64,000 nt of DNA from an uncultured Clostridia bacterium (GCA_947598155.1 CANQFC010000001.1:124001-188000), one strand, 5' to 3'. Shown: positions 17,635-28,047, counted from the first letter of the stretch. The notes: generated by a model from the letters alone, not told the origin. Numbers and translations: made by a program.

Positions 17635-17668
17635 TTTTTAATAATTTTTGTTTTGCTTGGTGACGGTA

Positions 17669-19036
17669 ATGAAACAGAAAAACAGTATGCTGAACGGTAA
17701 CGCGCTTAAAAGTATAATTATTTTTGCTTTTCCGATAATGCTTTCATCGCTTCTTCAATACAATTACACGCTCGTTGACAATATTATAGTCGGGCGTTAC
17801 GTAAGTACGGACGCATTGGCGGCGGTCGGCAACGTCGGTTCAATAAATTCATTTATTATAGGCGCGGCGCTCGGCCTTACAAGCGGGTTTACCATACCGG
17901 TCGCACACGCTTTCGGCGCCGGCGACAAAAAGAAAATAACGCTTTACGCATCCGGCAGTATAGTGACGGCGTTTCTGGTGGGCTTGTTTCTTGTGCTTTT
18001 TGCGCACACGGTTTCATCGCCGCTTTTGAGGCTTATCGGCACTCCGAAAGAAATAATAAATCTTTCAAAATCTTATGTTAACATTCTTTATTTCGGCATA
18101 CCGTTTCAGATGCTTTCAAATAATTTTACCGCAATTTCAAGAGCAGTAGGGGAGAGCAAAAAACCGCTTTACCTGTTTGCGGTAAGCTGTATTGTAAATT
18201 TCGCGCTTGATTTGCTTTTGGTAAAGCAATTTCACCTCGGCGTTGAGGGCGCGGCGGCGGCAACGCTCGTTTCGCATATTGCGGCGGCGTTTTTAACGGG
18301 ATTTTATGTAATCAAAATCAACAAAAATGTTGAGATAAAGCGCTCGGACTTGCGCCTGCGGCCGAAAATTGCCTTAGAGCAATTAAATCTCGGTATTCCG
18401 GTTTCGCTTCAGTTTACAGTAACGTCAATAGGCTCTATGTGCTTGCAGAGCGCGGTAAATTCATTCGGCGCGAACGTAATGGCAGGTTTTACTGCGGCGG
18501 GCAGAGCGGAAAATCTCACAAATATCCCTATGAGCGGGCTGGGAGTCGCCACGCAGACCTTTGTCGGCCAAAATTACGGCGCGGAAAATTATGAGCGTAT
18601 TGTGAAATCGGTAAAACGCATTTTACTTCTCGATATTTTGGTTTCGGTTGTTATGAGCGTTACGCTTTATAAAATAGGAATGCCTTTGGTATCGCTGTTT
18701 TCTTCGGAATCCAATCCCGAAATGATGTTCGCCGCAAAGCATTATATAACCGCGATTTCGCTGTGTTACAGCCTTGTCGCCGTACTTTTTGTGCTCAGGA
18801 ACGCTTTGCAGGGGCTCGGTTTTACTTACTCCAACACCATAGCGGGCGCCGGTGAGCTTGTAGGCAGAATTTTAATCGCGTTTGTTTTGACGCCCGTTTT
18901 GGGCTTTGACGCCGTTTGCTTTGCCGGACCGGCGGCGTGGCTGCTTGCCGACATACCGCTTGCGGTTATCTATCTTCATCAGCGAAAAAAATTCAAAAAA
19001 GCGGCGGATAAAAAAATAGCTCTTGAAAAAGGGTGA
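17669..19036 (+). CDS. MATE family multidrug/Na+ efflux transporter
   Basis: From the ATG at 17669 ([11 protein letters not shown]) the protein is 455 residues with about twelve membrane spans in two similar halves, typical of the NorM/DinF-like MATE family. The early motif [17 protein letters not shown] and the mid-protein [14 protein letters not shown] are family signatures. It exports cationic or other compounds with Na+ or H+ influx. The ribosome binding site is weak (GGTGACGG). Its last codons contain the likely promoter of the rubrerythrin gene. Confidence 0.9.
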   Translation: MKQKNSMLNGNALKSIIIFAFPIMLSSLLQYNYTLVDNIIVGRYVSTDALAAVGNVGSINSFIIGAALGLTSGFTIPVAHAFGAGDKKKITLYASGSIVTAFLVGLFLVLFAHTVSSPLLRLIGTPKEIINLSKSYVNILYFGIPFQMLSNNFTAISRAVGESKKPLYLFAVSCIVNFALDLLLVKQFHLGVEGAAAATLVSHIAAAFLTGFYVIKINKNVEIKRSDLRLRPKIALEQLNLGIPVSLQFTVTSIGSMCLQSAVNSFGANVMAGFTAAGRAENLTNIPMSGLGVATQTFVGQNYGAENYERIVKSVKRILLLDILVSVVMSVTLYKIGMPLVSLFSSESNPEMMFAAKHYITAISLCYSLVAVLFVLRNALQGLGFTYSNTIAGAGELVGRILIAFVLTPVLGFDAVCFAGPAAWLLADIPLAVIYLHQRKKFKKAADKKIALEKG

Positions 19037-19052
19037 CAACAGCGAGTATAAT
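19023..19052 (+). promoter_or_regulatory. Promoter for rubrerythrin inside the MATE 3' end
   Basis: TTGAAA (19023-19028) and TATAAT (19047-19052) are 18 bp apart, 31 bp before the rubrerythrin ATG. Confidence 0.55.
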
Positions 19053-19082
19053 ATATGTATAATTTTATTAGGAGGTTTTATT

Positions 19083-19622
19083 ATGGCAAACAAATATGAA
19101 GGCACGCAAACCGAAAAAAATTTGCAGGCGGCATTCGCAGGCGAATCACAGGCAAGAAACAAATACACATATTTTGCGTCGGCCGCAAAAAAAGAGGGAT
19201 ATGAGCAAATTGCAGCGCTGTTTTTAAAGACGGCAGACAATGAAAAAGAGCATGCTAAAATCTGGTTTAAAGAGCTTAACGGAATCGGCAGTACAAGCGA
19301 AAACCTTTCTGCGGCGGCTGACGGCGAAAACTATGAGTGGACAGATATGTATGAAGAATTTGCTAAAACTGCCGAGGCGGAGGGCTTTGCCGAGCTTGCC
19401 AAGAAATTCAGAGCGGTAGCGGCTATTGAAAAGGCTCACGAGGAAAGATACCGCGCGCTCCTTAAAAATGTTGACGCCGCTCAAGTATTTGAAAAAAGCG
19501 AGGTTAAGGTTTGGGAATGCCGTAACTGCGGTCACATTGTAGTCGGCACAAAGGCTCCCGAGGTTTGCCCCGTATGCGCGCATCCTCAAAGCTATTTTGA
19601 GATTAAAGAAGAAAATTATTGA
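19083..19622 (+). CDS. rbr: Rubrerythrin
   Basis: The 179-residue protein reduces hydrogen peroxide in anaerobes. The four-helix di-iron domain has the expected ExxH-type ligands ([27 protein letters not shown]) and the C-terminal rubredoxin-like domain has paired CRNCGH and CPVCAH iron knuckles (about 147-169). The start at 19083 has TTAGGAGG upstream. It is an oxidative-stress gene standing alone between terminators. Confidence 0.95.
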   Translation: MANKYEGTQTEKNLQAAFAGESQARNKYTYFASAAKKEGYEQIAALFLKTADNEKEHAKIWFKELNGIGSTSENLSAAADGENYEWTDMYEEFAKTAEAEGFAELAKKFRAVAAIEKAHEERYRALLKNVDAAQVFEKSEVKVWECRNCGHIVVGTKAPEVCPVCAHPQSYFEIKEENY

Positions 19623-19683
19623 TTTTCAGCAAAGCTAAAAATCATAAAAAGTATATACATAAATCCAATTTGAATTTTATTTT

Positions 19684-19720
19684 CAACCCGGTACGGCACT
19701 GCCTGCGCCGGGTTGTCTTT
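19684..19720 (+). terminator. Terminator after rubrerythrin
   Basis: CAACCCGG (19684-19691) pairs with CCGGGTTG (19708-19715), followed by TCTTT. Confidence 0.75.
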
Positions 19721-19878
19721 TGCTGTTATCTGCTTTAACGGCCGCCGGATTTTAACAGCGCCGTTCTTTCGGCGAAAATATTTTTGCGGGAAAATAAGGG
19801 AAAACACTATACAAATTTATATTTTTAAGGTAAAATAACTGTTAAGGTTTGGTTGAATTTATGTTGTTTGGAGGATTT

Positions 19879-21276
19879 ATGGAACAAAAAAGAAGTTCAT
19901 TCGGCGGTACAATAGGCTTTGTTCTCGCGGCGGCAGGCAGCGCCGTGGGACTTGGAAATATTTGGAGATTTCCGTATTTAGCGGCAAAGGACGGCGGCGG
20001 ACTGTTTATTATAGTATATTTGATTTTGGCGCTAACATTCGGCTTTTCGCTTTTGACGACAGAGGTGGCAATAGGAAGAAAGTCAAAGCAGGGTCCTCTT
20101 ACGGCTTACGGCAAAATTAAAAAGGGCTGGGGATTTCTCGGCGTGTTAGGGTGCTTAGTCCCCGCTATTATTTTGCCGTATTACTGTGTAATAGGCGGTT
20201 GGGTTGTAAAATACTTATCTGTGTTTTTAACGGGCGGCTGTTCCGCCGCCGCAGAAGACGGATATTTTACGTCCTTTATATCGGGTACATACGAACCGAT
20301 AATTATGATGGCGCTGTTTTTCTGCATAGTTGCATTTGTAATTTTCCGCGGCGTTAACAAGGGCATTGAAAGTATGTCAAAAGTCATTATGCCGATTCTT
20401 TTGATTCTTGTTGTCGGTATTGCCGTATTTTCGCTTACAATAAAATACGAGTCTCCCGACGGCACGGTCAGGACTGGTCTGCAGGGGCTTAAAATACTGC
20501 TTGTCCCGAATTTAAAAGGCGTAACGGCGGGAAAATTTTTAAATGTGCTTGTTGACGCGATGGGACAGTTGTTCTTCAGCCTCTCAGTTGCTATGGGTAT
20601 TATGATTGCTTACGGCTCTTATGTAAACGACAAAGCAAATCTTTCAAAATCTATAAACCAGATAGAGATATTTGACACCGCCGTGGCAATTTTGGCGGGT
20701 GTAATGATAGTGCCCGCTGTGTTTGCGTTTATGGGTCAGGACGGCCTTGATTCAAGCGGACCGGGTCTTATGTTCATTTCCCTGCCAAAAGTGTTTGCGG
20801 CAATGGGCAGGGCAGGAGATATTATAGGATTTCTTTTCTTTGCTATGGTGCTTTTTGCCGCGCTGACAAGCGCGATTTCAATTATGGAAGCGGTTGTGGC
20901 CTCGTTTATGGACGCGTTTAAAATGTCGCGCGTTAAAGCGGCCATCTTAGAGGGCCTGATTGCGTTTGCGGGCGCGGTTATAGTTTGCTTAGGCTACAAT
21001 AAGCTCTACTTTGAGGCAAAACTTCCGGTTGCTGACGGCGTTCAGATACTCGATATTCTCGACTATATAAGCAATAATGTACTTATGCCTGCAGTTGCTA
21101 TTGCAACTTGTATTCTGATAGGTTGGGTGGTAAAGCCGAAAACCGTTATTGACGAGGTTGAAAAGAGCGGCTGTATAATGGGCAGAAAAAAGCTTTATGT
21201 AGTAATGATAAAGTATATAGCGCCCGTGCTGTTGTTTGTGCTTTTCTTAAAATCAATAGGCATAATAAATCTGTGA
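19879..21276 (+). CDS. Sodium-dependent transporter, NSS (neurotransmitter:sodium symporter) family
   Basis: The 465-residue protein has eleven to twelve spans with the LeuT-like signature of span 1 (AAAGSAVGLGNIWRFPYLAAKDGGG), which forms the Na+ and substrate site. Bacterial members import amino acids such as tryptophan, tyrosine or leucine with Na+. The start at 19879 has GGAGGA upstream. Substrate cannot be told from the sequence. It is a single-gene unit with its own terminator. Confidence 0.9.
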   Translation: MEQKRSSFGGTIGFVLAAAGSAVGLGNIWRFPYLAAKDGGGLFIIVYLILALTFGFSLLTTEVAIGRKSKQGPLTAYGKIKKGWGFLGVLGCLVPAIILPYYCVIGGWVVKYLSVFLTGGCSAAAEDGYFTSFISGTYEPIIMMALFFCIVAFVIFRGVNKGIESMSKVIMPILLILVVGIAVFSLTIKYESPDGTVRTGLQGLKILLVPNLKGVTAGKFLNVLVDAMGQLFFSLSVAMGIMIAYGSYVNDKANLSKSINQIEIFDTAVAILAGVMIVPAVFAFMGQDGLDSSGPGLMFISLPKVFAAMGRAGDIIGFLFFAMVLFAALTSAISIMEAVVASFMDAFKMSRVKAAILEGLIAFAGAVIVCLGYNKLYFEAKLPVADGVQILDILDYISNNVLMPAVAIATCILIGWVVKPKTVIDEVEKSGCIMGRKKLYVVMIKYIAPVLLFVLFLKSIGIINL

Positions 21277-21310
21277 TAGTCAAATCCGAAAATAACAAAT
21301 ATTATTATTC

Positions 21311-21347
21311 AAAGCGGTTTGGGTTTTGCCGAACCGCTTTCCCTTTG
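21311..21347 (+). terminator. Terminator after the NSS transporter
   Basis: AAAGCGGTT (21311-21319) pairs perfectly with AACCGCTTT (21332-21340), followed by CCCTTT. Confidence 0.75.
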
Positions 21348-21520
21348 CCCAAAAGTGAAAAAATAGAGCAATTTACTTGTAAATTTTCCCTTAATGTGAT
21401 AAACTGAAAATGACATTTAATTAAATGGTTGCCCGTCATTAAACGCGGCAATAAACGCAGGAGCGCCGCCTCAGGAGGCGGGTGACATCTCTTGATTAAG
21501 TTATATTAGGAGAATTGTGA

Positions 21521-22288
21521 ATGAGAATCGTTGTAAAGGTAGGAACATCAACACTTGCGCACTCAACCGGCAGAATTAACATTCGGCGTGTGAGCACACT
21601 GTGCAGAGTGCTAAGCGACCTGCTTAACGCCGGCAATGAAATAATCCTTGTTTCATCGGGAGCTATCGGAATGGGTATGGGTAAGCTTTCTTTGGGCGAC
21701 AGGCCGCAGGATATGGCGTCAAAGCAGGCGGCGGCGGCAGTCGGCCAGTGCGAGCTTATGTATGTTTACGATAAGGAATTTTCCGAGTACAATCACACGA
21801 TAGCGCAGATTCTTATCACAAATTCCATAGTAAACAATAAAACCGACCATGAGAATTTCAGAAACACCGTATCGCGTCTTTTGCAGTTCGGAGTTCTGCC
21901 CGTTATAAACGAGAACGATACCGTTTCAACGGAAGAGATTGAAATTGGCGATAACGATACGCTCGGCGCCGTAGTCGCGGTGAGCCTTAACGCCGATTTA
22001 CTCGTTATCCTGTCTGATATTGACGGCCTTTACGATAAAGACCCCAGAACGAATGACGGCGCGGTTCTTATTAAAAAAGTTTACGAAATAAACGATAATA
22101 TTATGGTTATGGGTAACGGCCACGGCTCGGCTCTCGGCACGGGCGGAATGCACACTAAGCTTAAAGCCGCCAAAATTGTCACCGAAAAAGGCATAGATAT
22201 GGTTATTGCGAACGGCAGCGACCCGAAAATTTTATACGATATAGTTGAAAAAGAAGACGTAGGCACTCGATTTTACGGAAAGAAATGA
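21521..22288 (+). CDS. proB: Glutamate 5-kinase
   Basis: This 255-residue enzyme makes glutamyl 5-phosphate, the first step of proline synthesis. The amino-acid kinase fold is clear: VVKVGTSTL at the start, VSSGAIGMG, INENDTVST, and GTGGMHTKLKAAK near the end. It is the short form without the C-terminal PUA domain. The upstream region carries a hairpin (CCGCCT-CAGG-AGGCGG, 21466-21481) about 40 bp before the start; this could be a leader element but is not a recognisable T-box. The stop overlaps proA (ATGA). Confidence 0.95.
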   Translation: MRIVVKVGTSTLAHSTGRINIRRVSTLCRVLSDLLNAGNEIILVSSGAIGMGMGKLSLGDRPQDMASKQAAAAVGQCELMYVYDKEFSEYNHTIAQILITNSIVNNKTDHENFRNTVSRLLQFGVLPVINENDTVSTEEIEIGDNDTLGAVVAVSLNADLLVILSDIDGLYDKDPRTNDGAVLIKKVYEINDNIMVMGNGHGSALGTGGMHTKLKAAKIVTEKGIDMVIANGSDPKILYDIVEKEDVGTRFYGKK

Positions 22289-23538
22289 TGAAAATGACAA
22301 CTGCTCAAATACTTTCAGCGGCTACAAGCGCGAAGGCCGACATAAAACGCCTTACAAGCGAAGAAAAAAACAGCGCCATAAGCGCAATGGCAGATATGCT
22401 CCTTTTAAACGCGGATTATATCCTCAGTGAAAACGAAAAAGACGTACAAAACGCAAGAGGTAAAATTTCCGATGTTATGATTGACCGTCTGTCTTTGTCG
22501 AAAGACAGAATAACGGCAATGGCAAACGGTATGCGTGATGTAATGCGCCTTCCCGACCCTAACGGAAAAGTTCTTAATACCGTAAAAAGACCCAACGGTC
22601 TTATTATTGAAAAAACGGCCGTGCCTATGGGCGTTATCGGAATAATTTACGAAAGCCGTCCCAATGTCACAAGCGACGCCGCCGTTCTTTGCTTTAAAAG
22701 CTCAAATGTCTGCGTTCTTAGGAGCGGTAAAGAGGCTTACAGAACGTCAAAGGCTGTTGTGAACGCTTTGCGCGGCGGGCTTAAATCCCGCAAAATCAAC
22801 GAAAACGCCATTCAGCTTATAGACGACACAACAAGAGAAAGCGCCAAAGAAATGATGACAGCCAAAGGTCAAATTGACCTGCTGATTCCAAGAGGCGGCA
22901 AGGGGCTTATTGACGCGTGTGTAAAAAACGCGACCGTGCCGTGCATTGAAACAGGCACGGGAATTTGCCATATTTACGTTGAAAAAACGGCCGATATACA
23001 AATGGCGTTGAATATTATCGACAACGCTAAGACGTCGCGCCCGTCAGTGTGCAACGCCTGCGAGGTCGCGGTAGTAGACAGGGAGATAGCGTCCGAATTT
23101 CTGCCGCGTCTTTACAAACGGCTGACCGAAAATCGGGAGCATCCCGTAAAATTTGTCGTCGATGAAACGGCGGCGAAGATAATCGACGGCATTCTCGCAG
23201 GGGACGAAGGCTTTGATACGGAATTTCTCGATTATATTTTGGCAGTCAAGGTCGTTGAGAACACAGCCGAGGCTGTAAAGCATATTTTGGCTCATTCAAC
23301 GGGTCACAGCGAGGCTATTGTGACAAACGATAAGGAAAAAGCGGAATATTTTGTCAATAACACCGATTCGGCGGCGGTTTATGTCAATGCGTCTACCCGT
23401 TTTACCGACGGCGGCGAATTCGGGCTCGGCTGTGAAATGGGGATTTCCACGCAGAAAATCCATGCAAGAGGGCCTATGGGGCTTTCGGAACTGATGACGT
23501 ATCATTATGTAATTAAAGGAAACGGACAGGTGAGATAA
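22285..23538 (+). CDS. proA: Glutamate-5-semialdehyde dehydrogenase (gamma-glutamyl phosphate reductase)
   Basis: The 417-residue NADPH enzyme reduces glutamyl phosphate to the semialdehyde. The aldehyde-dehydrogenase-like fold shows IYESRPNVTSDAAVL, LIPRGGKGLI and the catalytic-cysteine region TSRPSVCNACE. It overlaps proB by four bases and is one base from proC, so it is the middle gene of a compact proBAC operon. Confidence 0.97.
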   Translation: MMKMTTAQILSAATSAKADIKRLTSEEKNSAISAMADMLLLNADYILSENEKDVQNARGKISDVMIDRLSLSKDRITAMANGMRDVMRLPDPNGKVLNTVKRPNGLIIEKTAVPMGVIGIIYESRPNVTSDAAVLCFKSSNVCVLRSGKEAYRTSKAVVNALRGGLKSRKINENAIQLIDDTTRESAKEMMTAKGQIDLLIPRGGKGLIDACVKNATVPCIETGTGICHIYVEKTADIQMALNIIDNAKTSRPSVCNACEVAVVDREIASEFLPRLYKRLTENREHPVKFVVDETAAKIIDGILAGDEGFDTEFLDYILAVKVVENTAEAVKHILAHSTGHSEAIVTNDKEKAEYFVNNTDSAAVYVNASTRFTDGGEFGLGCEMGISTQKIHARGPMGLSELMTYHYVIKGNGQVR

Positions 23539-23539
23539 A

Positions 23540-24334
23540 TTGTTTGAATACGGTTTTATCGGAACGGGGAATATGGCCTGCGCGCTTTGCGAGGCGCTGG
23601 TAAAAAACATTTCTCCGAAAACCGTTTTGCTCTCGAACAGAACGGCTCAAAAGGCCGAAAATTTGGCAAAAAAACTTGGGTGTGAATTTGCGGACAGCAA
23701 AAGCGTAGCGGAAAAATGCAGGTATATATTTTTGGGCGTGAAACCGCAAACTCTCGGCGAATTGGCAAGTGAAATAAGGCCTTGTTTGGAAAAAAGAGAG
23801 AGCAGATTTATACTCGTTTCCATGGCGGCTGGCAGAAGTACAGGGGACATCGCGGAGCTTTTCGGCGAATATCCCGTAATCAGAATAATGCCGAATGTTG
23901 CCTGCGCTGTCGGCGAGGGTATGATTCTCTGCGCTAAAAACAGCCTTGTGACGTGCGAGGAGTACAAAGCCTTTTTCAAGGCGATGGATAAATCCGGCCG
24001 GCTTGACGATATTCCCGAAAGGCTTATTGACGCCGCGTCCGCGGTTTCCGGGTGCGGACCCGCATTTGTATATGAGGTTATTGAGTCTCTTGCGGACGGC
24101 GCAGTCGCCTGCGGAGTACCGAGAGATAAGGCGTATCTTTACGCGTCCCAAACTCTTTTAGGCTCAGCAAAGCTTATGCTTGAAACCGGCAAAACCCCGG
24201 CGGCGCTCAAGGACTCCGTTTGCAGTCCCGGCGGAACTACAATTCAGGGCGTCAGAAAGCTCCATGAGGGCGGGCTTAGTTCGGCGCTTATGGAAGCGGT
24301 AATTGCTTCATATGAAAAGACGCTGAATATCTGA
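23540..24334 (+). CDS. proC: Pyrroline-5-carboxylate reductase
   Basis: The 264-residue enzyme completes proline synthesis. A Rossmann motif FIGTGNMACAL begins at residue 5 and the C-terminal proC signature (TPAALKDSVCSPGGTT) is present. It starts with TTG at 23540, one base after the proA stop, with AGGTGAG as ribosome binding site. Having all three genes adjacent means the window encodes a full route from glutamate to proline. Confidence 0.95.
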   Translation: MFEYGFIGTGNMACALCEALVKNISPKTVLLSNRTAQKAENLAKKLGCEFADSKSVAEKCRYIFLGVKPQTLGELASEIRPCLEKRESRFILVSMAAGRSTGDIAELFGEYPVIRIMPNVACAVGEGMILCAKNSLVTCEEYKAFFKAMDKSGRLDDIPERLIDAASAVSGCGPAFVYEVIESLADGAVACGVPRDKAYLYASQTLLGSAKLMLETGKTPAALKDSVCSPGGTTIQGVRKLHEGGLSSALMEAVIASYEKTLNI

Positions 24335-24396
24335 TAATATGACTTAGGCAAGACCATTATTATAAACACGGAAAATAAAAAAGGGGAAATGTATTT

Positions 24397-25515
24397 ATGA
24401 AGAGAACTTACAAAAGTTGGCTTCAAGGCGAGGTAAAGAGCGAGCAAAGGGAATATACAGAGCCTACGAAACTGCTTGACAGCGACGGTACGCTTTTAGC
24501 GGCGGGCTGGGCAAGGCACAACGTCTTTGAATACGACAGAAACCTTGTTAAGAAAAGCCATTCAAGAAAAGAGTGGGATTTTTATCAGATTTCAAACGGC
24601 AAATATATGGTGCAGATAAGCTTTGCCAATATTTCAATCGGCGGCTATGTTTGCGCTGCGCTTGTCGATTTACGCAATCCCGACCCGAATAAAAAGTTAG
24701 CGGCAGGCACAATAACCGCTCCTCAGCCAATATTCCTCGGCCAAACGGATAAGTATATTCTGCCGTCGAAGGGCGATGTTCCTAACCTTGTCGATTTCAG
24801 CGTTAACGGAATAGGAAACGGCAAATGCGTCTTTGACACAAAGGAAAACACAAGGTCTCTTCACTTTGAGTCGAGCGATAAGGGCAAGGCCGTTGTCTGC
24901 GATTTTTCAATGGATATTCCCGAAAATCTTGAAAATATTACGACGGTTCTTCCGTTTGAGAATTATCCCAAATGCTATTTTATGACGACAAAGCAGAACT
25001 GTATGCCGTGCGAGGGCGTATTCAGATTCGGCGATGAAATTTATGAATTTTCAAAGGAAGACACTTTCTGTGTTCTTGACTGGGGCAGAGTCAACACGCC
25101 CTATTCAATGGTTTGGTATTGGGGCAACGGAGCCGCCTATATTACCGATGAAAACGGCGAAAAGCACACTTTCGGATTTGAAATTACGTGGGGTATTGGC
25201 GATGAGAGCAAGGCAACGGAAACCTGCATTTTCTATGACGGAAAGGCGCATAAATTCGGCGCGGTTGACGTTGATATGTTCCCGAAACCGGATAAATATA
25301 TGCACCCGTGGCATTTTGTATCCGAGGACGGCAGGTTTAATTTTACAATGACCCCGTTTTACGACCATCACAGCGATTTGAATGTCATAGCTATGCGTAT
25401 GCACAGCCATCAGGTTCACGGAATGTGGAGCGGCAAGGCTGTTCTGGACGACGGCACGGAAATAAACGTAAAGGATATGTACGCTTTCTGCGAGTATGTG
25501 GAAAACAGATGGTAA
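24397..25515 (+). CDS. DUF2804 family protein
   Basis: The 372-residue protein has no signal peptide or membrane span. It matches the DUF2804 pattern by its recurrent beta-strand composition and the conserved blocks LLDWGRV-type (CVLDWGRVNTPYS), WYWGNGAA, GFEITWGIGD and WHFVSEDGRFN. Members are lipocalin-like, and no activity has been assigned from what I can see. It is transcribed toward a GPH transporter on the opposite strand. Confidence 0.75.
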   Translation: MKRTYKSWLQGEVKSEQREYTEPTKLLDSDGTLLAAGWARHNVFEYDRNLVKKSHSRKEWDFYQISNGKYMVQISFANISIGGYVCAALVDLRNPDPNKKLAAGTITAPQPIFLGQTDKYILPSKGDVPNLVDFSVNGIGNGKCVFDTKENTRSLHFESSDKGKAVVCDFSMDIPENLENITTVLPFENYPKCYFMTTKQNCMPCEGVFRFGDEIYEFSKEDTFCVLDWGRVNTPYSMVWYWGNGAAYITDENGEKHTFGFEITWGIGDESKATETCIFYDGKAHKFGAVDVDMFPKPDKYMHPWHFVSEDGRFNFTMTPFYDHHSDLNVIAMRMHSHQVHGMWSGKAVLDDGTEINVKDMYAFCEYVENRW

Positions 25516-25644
25516 TTGAACAGGGCTGTAAGAACAAACTGCGAGAAATGGCAAAGCGGACATAAGTGTTCCCCGCGCGGCTTTAATACGGAACACGGCA
25601 AAAGCCGCAAATTCGGTTTATATTTTCGCTTTAATTTAATCTGT

Positions 25645-25682
25645 TAAAAAACGCCTGCCAAGCTGATGCTTGACGGGCGTTT
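25645..25682 (-). terminator. Terminator for the GPH transporter (minus strand)
   Basis: AAACGCC and GGCGTTT form the base of a stem extended inside by CAAGC/GCTTG (25649-25682). The A-run at 25646-25651 becomes a T-run on the minus strand, so it chiefly ends the minus-strand gene. Confidence 0.75.
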
Positions 25683-25717
25683 AAAATAAGCTAAAACAGA
25701 GTATTTAATTTTATCGG

Positions 25718-27151
25718 TTAAATAATTTTTTCAAGTCCCTCGGCGGAATATTTTTCTCCGCCGCGTTTCTTTGCAAGCTCACGGCCCAAAAGGTTGAATT
25801 TTTCTTTTGTAATCGGGTACATAACCGCGCCTATAACTGAGAGAATAAGGAATGCCGCCGGAATAAGCGTTACGTTGTTTTCAATGCCGTTAATTGTCTT
25901 AGCGTTCTGCGCGGCAAGATCTGCATTGTATCCGGTTAACTGAAGGATAAGCGAAACCGTCCAAACGCCCACCGCCGCGCCAAATTTTTGGAAAAACTGC
26001 GGGAGCGCCGTTATAACGCTTTCGCGGCGTGTTCCGTAAGCAAATTCGTCAACTTCAACAAGGTCGTATGCCATGGAGTAAAATACCGTCCAGAAATTGG
26101 CCATACCCATAGCCATACAAAACGTTACCGCCAAAACGACGGCTATGGAGCGCACGCCTATTATTCTGCAAACGATAAGTCCCGCGCACATAAGGCTCAT
26201 AAACAGAATACTTGAAAATCGCCTGTCTTTGGTTTCGGCAATTTTTGTTACAAGCGGAATAAACGCCGCCATAACAACAACAAGCTCAATAATTACAACG
26301 GTCATCCACGTTTCGGGGTCTTTGTTTACAAGATATTTAATCATATATTCAAAGGACGATTGAATCATTGACGACGCCATAAGGAAAAATACTATAAACA
26401 TTGCGAACCATTTGAACGGCTTGATTTTAAGAACCTCAAAAAATTCGCTGAAGATTGTTTTAATGCTTTTTCTGCCGTTGTCCGCCGCCGTTTCAGCTTT
26501 TTGTAGGACAATACCTCTGAGCGATTTAACCGTAATGACGGCGAAAATTATTGACATCGCCGACATTATAACCGCCGTTGCCGACCAGCCGAACGAGTCG
26601 CCCATTTTTTTGCCTGAAAATATCAATCCGGCAAAAAGCGAGGGCAAAACGGCGGGCAGGGCGTTGCCGAGGAATATCGCCGCGGTGTTTATAAGGGAAC
26701 TTGTACTGCGGATTGACGTGCGCTCGTCATAGTCCTGAGTAATTTCCGCGACTACGGCGTAATAAGGGATAGTGTAAACGGTGTAAGCAAGCCAGAAAAG
26801 CATTGCGGCGGCCGTGTAATAGATAAACTGAATTACGGAAGACTGCGCGCCGATATTTACAAAAGCGGCAATGAACGTAATTCCTAACGGGAAAGTGGCT
26901 TTTGCCATAAATTTACGCTTGTCGGCGCCGTTTACATCGGCAAACGAGCCGATTATCGGGTCTGTTACCGCGTCCCAAAAAATCGAAATAAAACTTACGG
27001 TACCGGCAAGTATAGGGTTCATTTTAATGACGTCCGTCAGAAAGACAAGATAATATGTGTAAAACATATTGTAAAGCAGCGACTCCGTAACAATACCGGA
27101 GCAGTAGCCGAGTTTTTTGCGCTTTGTAAATTCCTTTTGCAAAACAACCAT
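25718..27151 (-). CDS. GPH-family (MFS) sugar:cation symporter
   Basis: From the ATG at 27151 (MVVLQKEFTKRKKLG; AAGGAGA upstream) the protein is 477 residues with about twelve spans. FWDAVTDPIIGSFAD after span 2 is the glycoside-pentoside-hexuronide signature. It imports a glycoside or sugar acid with a cation. The sugar is unknown; the nearest neighbours are a DUF2804 gene and nrdG, neither informative. Confidence 0.9.
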   Translation of the reverse strand: MVVLQKEFTKRKKLGYCSGIVTESLLYNMFYTYYLVFLTDVIKMNPILAGTVSFISIFWDAVTDPIIGSFADVNGADKRKFMAKATFPLGITFIAAFVNIGAQSSVIQFIYYTAAAMLFWLAYTVYTIPYYAVVAEITQDYDERTSIRSTSSLINTAAIFLGNALPAVLPSLFAGLIFSGKKMGDSFGWSATAVIMSAMSIIFAVITVKSLRGIVLQKAETAADNGRKSIKTIFSEFFEVLKIKPFKWFAMFIVFFLMASSMIQSSFEYMIKYLVNKDPETWMTVVIIELVVVMAAFIPLVTKIAETKDRRFSSILFMSLMCAGLIVCRIIGVRSIAVVLAVTFCMAMGMANFWTVFYSMAYDLVEVDEFAYGTRRESVITALPQFFQKFGAAVGVWTVSLILQLTGYNADLAAQNAKTINGIENNVTLIPAAFLILSVIGAVMYPITKEKFNLLGRELAKKRGGEKYSAEGLEKII

Positions 27152-27278
27152 CTCCTTATATTCATATATAAAGTATATCACAGTTTGATTTGTTAGTAAA
27201 CAGTATGTTAAAAAAAGCGTTTTGCAAATTACACAAAATTTTAACTCTGATTTATACATAATCCCATATTGATATATA

Positions 27279-27294
27279 CCACAATATATGGTAT
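27279..27294 (+). promoter_or_regulatory. Candidate NrdR box upstream of nrdG
   Basis: CCACAATATATGGTAT aligns with the NrdR box consensus ACACWATATATWGTGT over its core. It lies about 60 bp before the nrdG start. No second box is visible 31 bp away on either side, which makes it weaker than the nrdD pair. Confidence 0.5.
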
Positions 27295-27354
27295 ATTTAT
27301 TAACGGTTACGCATTTGATTTGGAATATCTTGTTTTTTGAAAGGAGAAAGAAAA

Positions 27355-28047
27355 GTGCGGATTCACGGCTTTCAGAAGATGACGCTGCTTGACTTTCCGG
27401 GGCGTGTGGCCTGTACGGTGTTTACGGGCGGGTGCAATTTACGCTGTCCGTTTTGCCATAACGCGCTATTAGTAACCGAGCTTTCAAATGACGATATTAT
27501 TCCCGAGGAAAGTGTTTTTTCGTACCTTAAAAAGCGCAAAGGAATTTTGGACGGCGTTGCCATTACGGGCGGCGAACCGCTTTTGCAGCCGGATATAGCC
27601 TCTTTTATCCGCAAAATCAAAGCCATGGGATACAGCGTAAAGCTGGACACCAACGGCGCTTACCCCGCTAAGCTTCGCGATTTGGTTGAAGAAGGTATTG
27701 TGGATTATGTCGCTATGGACGTAAAAAACTGCAGGGAAAAGTACGGCGAAACGGTGGGAATTCCAAATTTTGACGTGTCAAAGATTGAGGAAAGCATAAG
27801 CTTTTTGCTTTCGGGCAATGTGGATTTTGAGTTCAGAACTACGGTTGTCCGTGAATTTCACACGGTTGAGGACATTGAAAAGCTGAGCCGGTGGATAGCC
27901 GGAACGCCGAAGTACTTTATTCAAAATTTCACCGATTCCGGCAATCTGATAGGCGAAAATATGCACGAGTGCTCCAAAGAAACGCTTTTACTTATGCGCT
28001 CGGCCGCGCTTAAATATGTTCGTTCCTGTGAGATACGCGGAATATAG
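27355..28047 (+). CDS. nrdG: Anaerobic ribonucleotide reductase activating protein
   Basis: This 230-residue radical SAM enzyme installs the glycyl radical on NrdD. The cluster motif CNLRCPFCHN (CxxxCxxC) sits at about residues 26-35 and TGGEPLLQPD follows. GTG at 27355 is preferred because AAGGAGAAAG lies five bases before it. It precedes nrdD by 116 bp but has its own upstream box, and nrdD has its own promoter. Confidence 0.93.
   Translation: MRIHGFQKMTLLDFPGRVACTVFTGGCNLRCPFCHNALLVTELSNDDIIPEESVFSYLKKRKGILDGVAITGGEPLLQPDIASFIRKIKAMGYSVKLDTNGAYPAKLRDLVEEGIVDYVAMDVKNCREKYGETVGIPNFDVSKIEESISFLLSGNVDFEFRTTVVREFHTVEDIEKLSRWIAGTPKYFIQNFTDSGNLIGENMHECSKETLLLMRSAALKYVRSCEIRGI

Noticed and set aside
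21421-21520. A T-box or riboswitch upstream of proB
   Set aside because: A hairpin is present, but no T-box sequence, specifier loop or known riboswitch core could be found.
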